NCBI RefSeq assembly: GCF_050948175.1
Contig: NW_027490091.1
Span: forward strand, 3,844,001-3,908,000
Direction of reading: 5' to 3'
Length of the DNA stretch: 64,000 bases
DNA from: Xylocopa sonorina
Taxonomy: Eukaryota; Arthropoda; Insecta; Hymenoptera; Apidae
The notes under the pieces are model-generated. The model did not search any database, was not told where the DNA came from, and worked only from the letters and a program-made list of their open reading frames with translations. This document shows, one piece after another, positions 1-13,180 of the stretch. Position 1 is the first letter of the stretch; the number at the start of each line of letters is the position of its first letter. A program made the position numbers and the translations under genes.

Positions 1-3000
1 CGTATCGTGGCATTAGTGTTCTAATGCTTCTCAAAACGCGATATCGCATCTCATATCTATGTTTCATGATAATATATAATATTCATTGTGGAGTGTTATG
101 TATACCTCGTATTCATTTCAATAGAATGTAAGTGCGACACTTCCTTGCTAGGAAATAGCGTTTGCAGATGTGTACGTATCGAAGCAATAGATTTCTAAAG
201 CTTGCTAATTCGCGATATCGAATCTCATATCTGCGTTTTATGATAATATATAATATTCATTGCGAAGTTTCATGTGTACCTCGCATACAAATCAAACGAA
301 TGTGAATGCGACAGTTCCTTGCTGGGAAATAGTGATTGCTGATGTCTACGTATCGCAGCAATAGAGTTCTAATGCTTCTCAAAACGCGATATCGCTACTC
401 AATGCTATGTTTCATAATAATATATAACATTCATTGTGGAGTGTTATGTATACCTCGTATTCACTTCAAAAGAATGTAAGTGCGACACTTCCTTGCTAGG
501 AAGTAGCGTTGGCAGATGTCTACGTATCGAAGCAATAGACATCTAATGCTTCATAAATCGCCATATCGCATCTCATTTCTATGCTTCGTGATAAGATATA
601 ATATTCATTGCGAAGTGTTATGTATACCTCGTATTCACTTCAAAAGAATGTAAATGCGACACTTCCTTGCAAGGTAATAGCCTTTGCAGATGTCTACGTA
701 TCGAAGCAATAGATTTCTAAATCTTGCTAACTCGCGATATCGAATCTCATATCTATGTTAAATGATAATTTATAATATTCATTGCGAAATGTCATGTATA
801 CCTCGCATACACTTCAACTGAATGTGAATGCGACAGTTCCTTGCAAGGAAATAGTGATTGCTGATGTCTACGTATCGAAGCAATAGACATCTAATGCTTC
901 ATAAATCGCGATATCGCATCTCATTTCTATGTTTCATGATAAGATATAATATTCACAGTGCAGTGTTATGTATACCTCGTATTCACTTCAAAAGAATGTA
1001 AACGCGACACTTCCTTGCTAGGAAATAGCGTTTGCAGATGTCTACGTATCGAAGCAATAGTGTTCTAAATCTTTCTAATTCGCGATATCGCATCTCATTT
1101 CTATGTTTCATGATAAGATATAATATTCATTGTGGAGTGTTATGTATACCTCGTATTCGTTTCAAAAGAATGTAAATGCGACACTTCCTTGCTAGGAAGT
1201 AGCGTTTGCAGATGTCTACGTATCGTGGCATTAGAGTTTAATGCTTCTCAAAACGCGATATCACTTCTCATTACTATGTTTCGCGATAATATATAATATT
1301 CATTGTGGAGTGTTATGTATACCTCGTATTCACTTCAAAAGAATATAAATGCCACACTTCCTTGCTAGGAAATAGCGTTTGCAGATGTCTACGTATCGAA
1401 GCAATAGTTTTCTAATGCTTCTTAAATCGACATATCGCATCTCATATCTACGTTTCACGATAAGATATAGTATTCACTCCGAAGTGTCATGTATACCTCG
1501 TATTCCTTTCAAAAGAATGTAAATGCGACACTTAATTGCTAGGATGTAGCGATTGCAGATGTATACGTATCGAAGCAATAGGGATCTAATGCTTCTTAAA
1601 TCGCCATATCGCTTCTCATTTCTACGTTTCATGATAATATATAATATTCACTGCGAAGTGTAATGTACACCTCGTACTCCTTTCAAAAGAATGTACATGC
1701 GACGCTTCCTTGCTAGGAAGTAGCGTTTGCAGATGTCTACGTATCGAAGCAATAGAGTTCTAATGCTTCTTAAATAGCCATATCGCATCTCATTTCTATG
1801 TTTCATGATAAGATATAATATTCATTGTGCAGTGTTATGTATATTCCGTCTATACTTCAAATGAATGTAAATGCGACACTTGCTTGCTAGGATATAGCGT
1901 TTGCAGATGTCTACATATCGAAGCAATAGAGTTCTAAATATTTCTAATTCGCGATATCGCATCTCATTTCTATGTCTCATGATAAGATATAATATTCATT
2001 GTGGAGTGTTATGTATACCTCGTATTCGTTTCAAAAGAATGTAAATGCGACACTTCCTTGCTAGGAAGTAGCGTTTGCAGATGTCTACGTATCGAAGCAA
2101 TAGTGTTCTAAAGCTTCTTAAATCGCGATATCGCATCTCATTTCTATGTTTCATGACAATATATAATATTCATTGCGATGTGTCATGTATACCTCGCACA
2201 CACTTAAAATGAATGTAAAGGCGACACTTCCTTGCTAGGAAATAGCGTTTGCAGATGTCTATGTATCGAAGCAATAGAGTTCTAATGCTTCTTAAATTGA
2301 GATATCGCATCTCATTTCCATGTTTCATGGTGAAATACAATATTCATTGCGAAGTGTCATGTATACCTCGTATTCACATCAAAGGAATGAAAATGCGACG
2401 CTTCTTTGCCAGGAAATAGCGTCGGCAAATGACTAAGTATTTAATGAATAGAGCTCTCATGCTTCCTAAATCGCGATATCGCACCTCATTCCTATGTATC
2501 ATGTAAGATATAACTTTCATTGCGAAGTGTCTTGTATACCTCGCATACATTTCAAATGAATGTAAATGAATCACTTCCTTCCTAGAAAATAGCGTTTGTA
2601 GAAGTCTCCGTATCGAAGCAATAGTGTTCTAATGCTTCAAAAAACGCGATATCGCAATTCATTTCTGTGATACAAGACAAGATATAATATTCATTGCGAA
2701 GTGTCATGTATACCTCACATTCCCTTCAAAAGAATGTAAATGCGACACTTCCTTGCTGGGAAGTAGCGTTTGCAGATGTCTACGTATCGAAGTAATAGAC
2801 ATCAAATGCTTCATATATCGCCATATCGCATCTCATTTCTATGTTTCATGATTATATATAATATTCACTGCGAAGTGTCATGTATACCTCGCATACTCTT
2901 CAAATGCATGTAAATGCGGCACTTCCTTGCTAGGAAATAGCGTTTGCAGATGTCTACGTATCGAAGCAGCAGTGTTCTAATGCTTCTTAAATCGCGATAT

Positions 3001-5940
3001 CGCATCTCATTTCTATGTTTCATGATAATATATAATATTCATTGTGCAGTGTTATGTATATCTCGTCTATACTACAAGTGAATGTAAATGCGACACTTCC
3101 TTGCTAGGAAATAGGGTTTGCAGATGTCTACGTATCGAAGCAATAGAGTACTGATGCTTCTCAAAACGCGATATCGCTACTCATTACTATGATCCATGAT
3201 AATATATAATATTCATTGTGCAGTGTTATGTATATTTCGATTATACTACAAATGAATGTAAATGCGACACTTCCTTGCTAGGAAATAGCATTTGCAGATG
3301 TCTTCGTATCGTAGCGTTAGAGGTCTAATGCTTCTCAAAACGCGATATCGCTTCGCATTTTTATGTTTCATGATAATATATAATATTCATTGCGGAGTGC
3401 CATGTATATCTCGCATACACTTCAAATGAATGTGAATGTGACAGTTCCTTGCTAGGATGTAGTGTTTGCAGATGTCTACATATCGAACCAATAGATTTCT
3501 AATGCTTCTTAAATCGCCATATCGCATCTCATTTCTATGTTTTATGATAAGATATAATCTTCATTGTGCAGTGTTATGTATACCTCGCATACACCTAAAA
3601 TGAATGTAAATGCGACACTTCCTTGCTAGGAAATAGCGTTTGCAGATGTCTACGTATCGAAGCAATAGGCTTCTAATGCTTCTTAAATCGCGATATCGCA
3701 CCTCATTTCTATGTTTCGTGATAAGATATAATATTCATTGCGAAGTGACATGTATACCTCGTATTCCTTGCAAAAGAATGTAAATGCGACACTTCCTTGC
3801 TAGGAAGTAGCGTTTGCAGATGTCTACGTACCGAAGCAATAGTGTTCTAATGTTTCTTAAATCGTCATATCGCATCTCATTTCTATGTTTCATGATAAGC
3901 TATAATATTCATTGCGATGTGTCATGTATACCTCGTATTCCTTTCAAAAGAATGTAAATGCGACACTTCCCTGCTAGGAAATAGCGTTGGCAGATATCTA
4001 CGTATCGAAGCAATAGAGTTCTAATGCTTCTCAAAAAGCGATATCGCATTTCATTGCTATGTTTCATGATAAGATATAATATTCATTGTGCAGTGTTATG
4101 TATACCTCGTATTCACTTCAAAAGAATGTTAATGCGACACTTCCTTCCTAGGATGCAGCGTTTGCAGATGTCCACGTATCGAAGCAATAGTGTTCTAATG
4201 CTTCCTAAAACGCGGTATCGCCCCGCATATCTATGTTTCATGACAAGGTATAATATTCATTGTGCAGTGTTATGTATACCTCATATCCACTTCAAAAGAT
4301 TGTAAATGCGACACTTCCATGCTAGGATATAGCGTTGGCGGATGTCTACGTATCGTACCAATAAATTTCTAATGCATCTTAAACGCGATATCGCATCTCA
4401 CTTCTATGTTTTATGATAAGATATAATATTCATTGCGAAATGTCACATACACCTCGCATACACTTCAAAAGTATGTAAACGCGACACATCCTTCCTAGGA
4501 AATAGCGTTTGCAGATGTCTACGTATCGTAGCAATAGATTTCTAATGCTTCTTAAAACGCGATATCGCATCTCATTTCTATGTTTCATGATAAGATATAA
4601 TATTCATTGCGAAATGTCACTTGTACCTCGCATATACTTCAAAAGAATATAAATGCGACACTTCTTTCCTAGGAAATAGCGTTTGCAGATGTCTATGTAT
4701 CGAAGCAATGGAGTTCTAACGCTTCTTCTAACACGATATCGCATCTCTTTTCTATGTTTCATGATAAGATATAGTGTTCATTGCGAAATTTCATGTATAC
4801 CTCGTAATCACTTCGAAAGAATGTAAACGCGACACTTCCTTGCTAGGAAATGTCGTTTGCAGATGTCTACGTGTCGTAGCAATAGTATTCTAAAGCTTCT
4901 TAAATCGCGATATCCCTCGTAATTTCTATCTTTCATGACAAGATATAATATTCATTGCGAAGTGTCATGTATACCTCGTATTCACCTAAAAAGAATTAAA
5001 TGCGACACTTCCTTGCTTGGTAATAGCGTTTGCAGATGTTTACGTATCGTAGCAATAGAGTTCTAATGCTTCTAAAAACGCGATATCGCATCTCTTTTCT
5101 ATGATTCATGATAAGATATAATATTCATCACGAAATGTCACTTATTCCTCGCATACACTTCAAACGAATGTAATTGCGACACTTCCTTGCTAGGAAATAG
5201 TGTTTGCAGATTTCTACGTATTGAAGCAATGGAGTTCTAATGCTTCTTCTAACGGGATATCGCATCTCTTTTCTGTGTTTCGTGATAAGGTATAATATTC
5301 ATTTCGATGTGTCATGTATACCTGGTATTCACTTCAAAAGAAAGTAAATCCGACACTGCCTTCCTAGGAAATAGCGTTTGCAGATGTCTACGTATCGTAG
5401 CAGTAGTGTTCAAATGCTTCTTAAAACGCGATATCGCATCTCATTTCTATGTTTCATAATATGGTATAATATTCATTGGGAAGTGTCATGTACACCTCGT
5501 ATTCACTTCGAAAGAATGTAAATGCGACACTTCCTTGCTAGGAAATGGCGTTAGCAGATGTCTGCGTATCGTAGCAATAATGTTCTAATGCTTCTTAAGA
5601 CGCGATATCGCATCTCATTTCTATTTTTCACAATAAGATATAATATTCAATGCGAAGTGTCATGTATACCTCGTATTCACTTGAAAAGAATGTAAATGCG
5701 ACAATTCCTTGCTAGGAAATAACATTTGCCGGTGTCTACGTATCGTAGAAATAGATTTCAAGTGCTTCTTAAATCGCGATATCGCATCTCATTTCTATGT
5801 TTCATGATAAGATATAGTATTCATTGCGAAATTTCATGTATACCTCGTAATCACTTCGAAAGAATGTAAACGCGACACTTCCTTGCTAGGAAATGTCGTT
5901 TGCAGGTGCCTACGTATCGTAGCAATAGAGTTCTAATGCT

Positions 5941-8400
5941 CCCTAAAACGCGATATCTCATCTCATTTCTATGTTTCCCGATAATATATAATATTCATTG
6001 CGAAATGTCACTCATACCTCGCATACACTTCAAACCAATGTAATTGCGACACTTCCTTGCTAGGAAATAGTGTTTGCAGATGTCTACGTATCGAAGCAAT
6101 GGAGTTCTAATGCTTCTTATAACGGGACATCGCATCCCTTTTCTGTGCTTCGTGATAAGGTATAATATTCATTTCGAAGTGTCATGTATACCTCGTATTC
6201 ACTTCAAAAGAAAGTAAATCCGACACTTCCTTCCTAGGAAATAGCGTTTGCAGATGTCTACGTATCTTAGCCGTAGTGTTCAAATGCTTCTTAAAACGCG
6301 ATATCGCATCTCATTCCTATGTTTCATAATATGGTATAATATTCATTGCGAAGTGTCATGTATACCTCGCAATCACTTCGAAAGAATGTAAATGCGACAC
6401 TTCCTTGCTAGGAAAGAGCATTTGCAGATGTCTACGTACCGTAGCAATAGGCTTGTAATGCTTCTCAAAACGCGATATCGCACCTCATTTCTATGTTTCA
6501 TAATAAGATATAATATTCAATGCAAAGTGTCATGTATAAATCGTACTCACTTCAAAAGAATGTAAATGCGACACTTCCTTGCTAGGAAATAGCGTTTGCA
6601 GATGTCTAGGTATCGTAGCAATAGATTTCTAATGCTTCTTGAAACGCGATATCGCATCTCACTTCTATGTTTCATGATGAGAAATAACATTCATTGCGAA
6701 ATGTCACTTATACCTCGCATACACATCAAAAGAATGTAAATGCGACACCTCTTTCCTAGGAAATAGCGTTTGCAGATGTCTACGTATCGAAGCAATAGAG
6801 TTCTAACGCTTCTTCTAATACGATATTGCATCTCTTTTCTATGTTTCATGGTAAGATATAGTATTCATTGCGAAATTTCATGTATACCTCGTAATCACTT
6901 CGAAAGAATGTAAACGCGACACTTCCTTGCTAGGAAATGTCGTTTGCAGATGTCTACGTATCGTAGCAATAGAATTCTAAAGCTTCTTAAATCGCGATAT
7001 CGCATCTCATTTCTATGTTTCATGATAAGATATAATATTCATTGTGCAGTGTTACGTATACCTCGTATTCATTTGAAAAGAATGTAAATGCGACACTTCC
7101 TTGCCAGGAAGTAGCGTTTGCAGATGTCTACGTACCGAAGCAATAGTGTTCTAATGCTTCTTAAATCGTCATATCGCATCTCATTTCTATGTTTCATGAT
7201 AAGATATAATATTCATTGCGATGTGTCATATATACCTCGTATTCCTTTCAAAAGAATGTAAATGCGACACTTCCTTGCTAGGAAATAGCGTTGGTAGATG
7301 TCTACGTATCGAAGCAATAGTTTTCTAATGCTTCTTAAATCGTCATATCGCATCTCATATCTACGTTTCATGATAAGATATAATATTCATTGCGAAGTGT
7401 CATGTATACCTCGTATTCCTTTCAAAAGTATGTAAATGCGACACTTCCTTGCTAGGAAGTAGCGTTTGCAGATGTCTACGTATCGTAGCAATAGAATTCT
7501 AAAGCTTCTTAAATCGCGATATCCATCCTAATTTTTATGTTTCATGATAAGTTGTAATATTCATTGCGAAGTTCATGTATACCTCGCAATCACTTCAAAA
7601 GAATGTAAATGCGAAACTTCCTTGTTAGGAAATATCGCTTGCAGATGTCCACGTATCGTAGCAATAGAGTTCTAATGCTTCTTAAATCGCGATATCCCTC
7701 CTAATTACTATGTTTCATGACAAGATATAATATTCATTGCGAAGTGTCATGTATACCTCGTATTCACTTAAAAAGAATTAAATGCGACACTTCCTTGCTT
7801 GGAAATAGCGTTTGCAGATGTTTACGTATCGTAGCAATAGAGTTCTAATGCTTCTTAAAACGCAATATCGCATCTCATTTCCATGTTTCATAATAAGATA
7901 TAATATTCAATGCGAAGTGTCATGTATACTTCGTATTCATTTCAAAAGAATGTAAATGCGACACTTCCATGCTAGGAAATGTCGTTTGCAGGTGCCTACG
8001 TATCGTAGCAATAGAGTTCTAATGCTCCCTAAAACGCGATATCTCATCTCATTTCTATGTTTCACGATAAGATATAATATTCATTGCGAAATGTCACTTA
8101 TACCTCGCATACACTTCAAACGAATGTAATTGCGACACTTCCTTGCTAGGAAATAGTGTTTGCAGATGTCTACGTATCGAAGCAATGGAGTTCTAATGCT
8201 TCTTATAACGGGATATCGCATCCCTTTTCTGTGTTTCGTGATAAGGTATAATATTCATTTCGAAGTGTCATGTATACCTCGTATTCACTTCAAAAGAAAG
8301 TTAATCCGACTCTTCCTTCCTAGGAAATAGCGTTTGCAGATGTCTACGTATCTTAGCAGTAGTGTTCAAATGCTTCTTAAAACGCGATATCGTATCTCAT
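5941..8400 (+). repeat. Twelve-monomer duplicated satellite block
   Basis: The unusual variant ctccctaaaacgcgatatct, followed by a monomer carrying gtaattgcgac and then one carrying taacgggacatcgcatccc or taacgggatatcgcatccc, occurs at about 5,938 and again at about 8,024. The spacing is 2,086 bp, close to 12 x 174. The two copies run in parallel for about 400 bp (5,905-6,300 and 7,991-8,390). The second of these monomer types recurs again near 5,230 and 10,630. This is a relic of a multimer-sized duplication inside the array. Confidence 0.7.
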
Positions 8401-8990
8401 TTCTATGTTTCATGATAAGATATAATATTCATTGTGCAGTGTTACGTATACCTCGTATTCATTTGAAAAGAATGTAAATGCGACACTTCCTTGCCAGGAA
8501 GTAGCGTTTGCAGATGTCTACGTACCGAAGCAATAGTGTTCTAATGCTTCTTAAATCGTCATATCGCATCTCATTTCTATGTTTCATGATAAGATATAAT
8601 ATTCATTGCGATGTGTCATATATACGTCGTATTCCTTTCAAAAGAATGTAAGTGCGACACTTCCTTGCTAGGAAATAGCGTTGGTAGATGTCTACGTATC
8701 GAAGCAATAGTTTTCTAATGCTTCTTAAGTCGTCATATCGCATCTCATATCTACGTTTCATGATAAGATATAATATTCATTGCGAAGTGTCATGTATACC
8801 TCGTATTCCTTTCAAAAGTATGTAAATGCGGCACTTCCTTGCTAGGAAGTAGCGTTTGCAGTTGTCTACGTATCGTAGCAATAGAATTCTAAAGCTTCTT
8901 AAATCGCGATATCCATCCTAATTTTTATGTTTCATGATAAGTTGTAATATTCATTGCGAAGTGTCATGTATACCTCGAAATCACTTCGAA
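7010..8990 (+). repeat. Eight-monomer duplicated satellite block
   Basis: The segment 7,010-7,565 is repeated nearly base for base at 8,400-8,955, a shift of 1,390 bp (8 x 174 minus 2). Shared rare variants make the match specific: gttacgtatacctcgtattc with atttgaaaag, cgtaccgaagcaatagtgtt, and atatccatcctaatttttat with gttgtaatattc. The match ends where the first copy has gaagttcatg and the second has gaagtgtcatg, a 2-bp difference. The close identity points to a recent exchange or duplication within the array. Confidence 0.8.
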
Positions 8991-10141
8991 AGAATGTAAA
9001 TGCGACACTTCCTTGTTGGAAAGAGCATTTGCAGATGTCTACGCACCGTAGCAATAGGCTTGTAATGCTTCTCAAAACGCGATATCGCACCTCATTTCTA
9101 TGTTTCATAATAAGATATAATATTCAATGCGAAGTGTCATGTATACCTCGTACTCACTCCAAAAGAATGTAAATGCGACACTTCCTTGCTAGGAAATAGC
9201 GTTTGCAGATGTCTAGGTATCGTAGCAATAGATTTCTAATGCTTCTTGAAACGCGATATCGCATCTCACTTCTATGTTTCATGATGACATATAATATTCA
9301 TTGCGAAATGTCACTTATACCTCGCATACACATCAAAAGAATGTAAATGCGACACTTCTTTCCTAGGAAATAGCGTTTGCAGATGTCTACGTATCGAAGC
9401 AATAGAGTGCTAACGCTTCTTCTAACACGATATCGCATCTCTTTTCTATGTTTCATGATAAGATATAGTATTCATTGCGAAATTTCATGTATACCTCGTA
9501 ATCACTTCGAAATAATGTAAACGCGACACTTCCTTGCTAGGAAATGTCGTTTGCAGATGTCTACGAATCGTAGCAATAGAATTCTAAAGCTTCTTAAATC
9601 GCGATATCCCTCCTAATTTTTATGTCTCATGATAAGTTGTAATATTCATTGCGAAGTGTCACTTATACCTCGCATACACTTCAAACGAATGTAATCGCGA
9701 CACTTCCTTGCTAGGAAATAGTGTTTGCAGATGTCTAGGTATCGAAGCAATGGAGTTATAATGCTTCTTATAACGGGATATCGCATCACGCTTCTATGTT
9801 TCGTGATAAGATATAATGTTCATTGCGAAGTGTCATGTATACCTCGTATTCCTTTCAAAAGAATGTAAACGCGACACTTCCTTGCTGGGAAGTAGCGCTT
9901 GCAGATGTCTACGTATCGAAGCAACAGAGTTCTAATGCTTCTTAAATCGTCATATCGCATCTCATTTCTATGTTTCACGATAAGATATATTATTCATCGT
10001 GCAGTGTTATGTATACCTCGCATACACTTCAAATGAATGTAAATGCAACACTTCCTTGCTAGGAAATAGCGTTTGCAGATATCTACGTATCGTAGTATTG
10101 TAGTTCCAATGCTTCTTAAAAAGAGGTATCGCATCTCATTT

Positions 10142-11740
10142 CTAAGTTTCATGATAAGATATAATATTCATTGCGAAGTGTCATGTATACCTCGTATTCA
10201 CTTCTAAAGAATGTTAATGCGACACTTCCTTGCTAGGAAGTAGCGTTTGTAGATGTCTACGTATCGAAGCAATGGAATTCAAAGCTTCTTAATTCGTCAT
10301 ATCGCATCTCATTGCTATGTTTCATGACAAGATATAATATTCAATGCCTAGTGTCACGTATAAGTCGTATTCCTTTCAAAAGAATGTAAAAGTGACACTT
10401 CATTGCTATTATATAGCGTTTGCAATTGTCTACGTATCGTGGCAATTGTGATCTAATGCTTCTTAAAACGCAATATCGCATCTCATTTCTATGTTTCGTG
10501 ATAAGATATAATATTCATTGCGAAATGTCACTTATACCTCGCATACACTTCAAACGAATGTAATTGCGACACTTCCTTGCTAGGAAATAGTGTTTGCAGA
10601 TGTCTACGTATCGAAGCAATGGAGTTCTAATGCTTCTTGTAACGGGATATCGCATCCCTTTTCTGTGTTTCGTGATAAGGTATAATATTCATTTCGAAGT
10701 GTCATGTATACCTCGTATTCACTTCAAAAGAAAGTTAATGCGACACTTCCTTGCTAGGAAGTAGCGTTTGTAGATGCCTACGTATCGAAAAATTGGAATT
10801 CAAAGCTTCTTAGATCGTCATATCGCATCTTATTTCTATGTTTCATGACAAGATACAATATTCAATGCCTAGTGTCATGTATAATTCGTATTCCTATCAA
10901 AAGAACGTAAAAGCGACACTTCCTTGCTATTATATAGCGTTTGCAATTGTCTACGTATCGCAGCAATAGTGTTCTACTGCTTCTTAAAACGAGATGTCGC
11001 ATCTCATTCCTATGTCTCATGATAAAATATAATATTCATTGCGGAGTGCCATGTATACCTCATATTCACTTCAAAAGAATGTAAATGCGACAAATCCTTG
11101 CTAGAAAATAGCGTTTGCAGATATCTACGTATCGAAGCAATAGAGTTTTAAAGCTGCCTAGAACGCGATATCGCATTTCATTTCTAGGTTTCATAATAAG
11201 ATATAATATTCATTGTGCAGTGTTATGTATACCTCGTATTCACTTCGAAGGAATGTTAATGCGACACTTCCTTGCTAGGAAGTAGCGTTTGCAGATGTCT
11301 ACGTATCGGAGCAATAGTGTTATAATGCATCTTAAAACGCGAAAACGCATCACAATCCTAAGTTTCATGATAAGATATAATATTCATTGCGAAGTGTCAT
11401 GTATACCTCGTATTCACTTCTAAAGAATGTTAATGCGACACTTCCTTGCTAGGAAGTAGCGTTTGTAGATGTCTACGTATCGAAGCAATGGAATTCAAAG
11501 CTTCTTAAATCGTCATATCGCATCTCATTGCTATGTTTCATGACAAGATATAATATTCAATGCCTAGTGTCACGTATAAGTCGTATTCCTTTCAAAAGAA
11601 TGTAAAAGTGACACTTCCTTGCTATTATATAGCGTTTGCAATTGTCTACGTATCGTAGCAATTGTGATCTAATGCTTCTTAAAACGCAATATCGCATCTC
11701 ATTTCTATGTTTCATGATAAGATATAATATTCATTGCGAA
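10142..11740 (+). repeat. Seven-monomer duplicated satellite block
   Basis: A run of rare variants starting with ctaagtttcatgataag at 10,142 recurs at 11,358, a spacing of 1,216 bp (7 x 174 minus 2). It includes cacttctaaagaatgttaat, gcgtttgtagatg, caatggaattcaaagc, attcaatgcctagtgtcacg, and the odd ttgctattatatagcgtttg. The parallel stretch covers about 340 bp. A related monomer with gctattatatagcg lies between them near 10,925. Confidence 0.75.
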
Positions 11741-11744
11741 GTGT

Positions 11745-13180
11745 CATGTATACACGTATTCCTTTCAAAGGAATGTAAATGCGACACTTCCTTGCTAGGT
11801 AGTAGCGTTTGCCGATGTCTACGTATCGAACCAATAGATTTCTAATGCTTCTTAAATCGCGATATCGCATCCCGTTTCTATGTTTCATGATAATATATAA
11901 TATTCATTGTGGAGTGTTATGTATACCTCGTATTCACTTCAAAAGAATGTAAATGCGACACTTCCTTGCTAGGAAATAGCAATTGCAGATGTCCACGTAT
12001 CGTAGCTTTGGAGTTCTAATGCATCTTAAAACGCGATATCGCATTTCATTTTTATGTTTCGTGATAAGATATATTATTCATTGCGAAGTGTCATGTATAC
12101 CTTGTATTCACTTCAAAGGAATGCAAATGCGACACTTCCTTGCTAGGAAATAGTGTTTCCAGATATCAACGTACCGTAGCTATAGAGTTCTAAATCTTCT
12201 TAAAGCAACATATAGCATTTCATTTCTATGTTTCATGATAAGATATAATATTCATTGCGAAGTGTCATGTATACCTCGTATTCACTTCAAAAGAATGTAA
12301 ATGCGACACTTCCTTCCTAGGATATAGCGTTTGCAGATATCTACGTATCGTAGCAATAGGCATCTAATGCTTCTCAATACGCGACATGGCTACTCATTAC
12401 TATGTTTCATGATAATATATAATATTCATTGCGAAGTGTCATGTATACCTCGCATACACTACAAATGAATGTGAATGCGACAGTTCCTTTCTAGGAAATA
12501 GTGTTTGCAGATATCTACGTATCGAAGCAATAGTGTTCCAATGCATCTTATATCGTCATATCGCACCTCATTTCTATGTTTCATGATAAGATATAAAATT
12601 CATTGCGAAGTGTCATGTGTACCTCGTATTCCTTTCAAAAGAATGTAAATGCGACACTTCCGCGCTAGGAAGTAGCGTTTGCAGATGTCTACGTATCGAA
12701 GCAATAGATTTCTAATGCTTCTTAAATCGTCATTACGCATCTGATTTCTATGTTTCATGATAAGATATTATATTCATTGCGAAGTGTCATGTATACCTCG
12801 TATTCCTTTCAAAAGAATGTAAATGCGACACTTCCTTGCTAGAGAGTAGCGTTTGCAGATGTCTATGTATCGTAGCAATAGAGTTCTAAAGCTCCTTAAA
12901 ACGCGATTTCGCATCTCATTTCTATGATTCGTGATAAGATATAATATTCATTGCGAAGTGTTATGTATACACGTATTCCTTTCAAAAGAATGTAAATGCG
13001 ACACTTCCTTGCTAGGTAGTAGCGTTTGCCGATGTCTACGTATCGAACCAATAGATTTCTAATGCTTCTTAAATCGCGATATCGCATCCCGTTTCTATGT
13101 TTCATGATAATATATAATATTCATTGTGGAGTGTTATGTATACCTCGTATTCACCTCAAAAGAATGTAAATGCGACACTT
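11745..13180 (+). repeat. Second seven-monomer duplicated block
   Basis: A monomer with the shortened junction gtatacacgtattcctttca followed by ctaggtagtagcgtttgccg, cgaaccaatagatttc and gcatcccgtttctatg occurs at about 11,748-11,960 and again at 12,965-13,178. The offset is about 1,217 bp, seven monomers. It shows that the seven-monomer step seen just upstream was used more than once in this part of the array. Confidence 0.7.

Noticed and set aside
4024..4305. Plus-strand frames with the pattern STYRSNRVLMLLKTRYRIS in many monomers
   Set aside because: The same roughly 46-codon frame from gATGtctacg to gaatgTAA exists in the consensus monomer and varies freely between copies. There is no sign of protein-level constraint.
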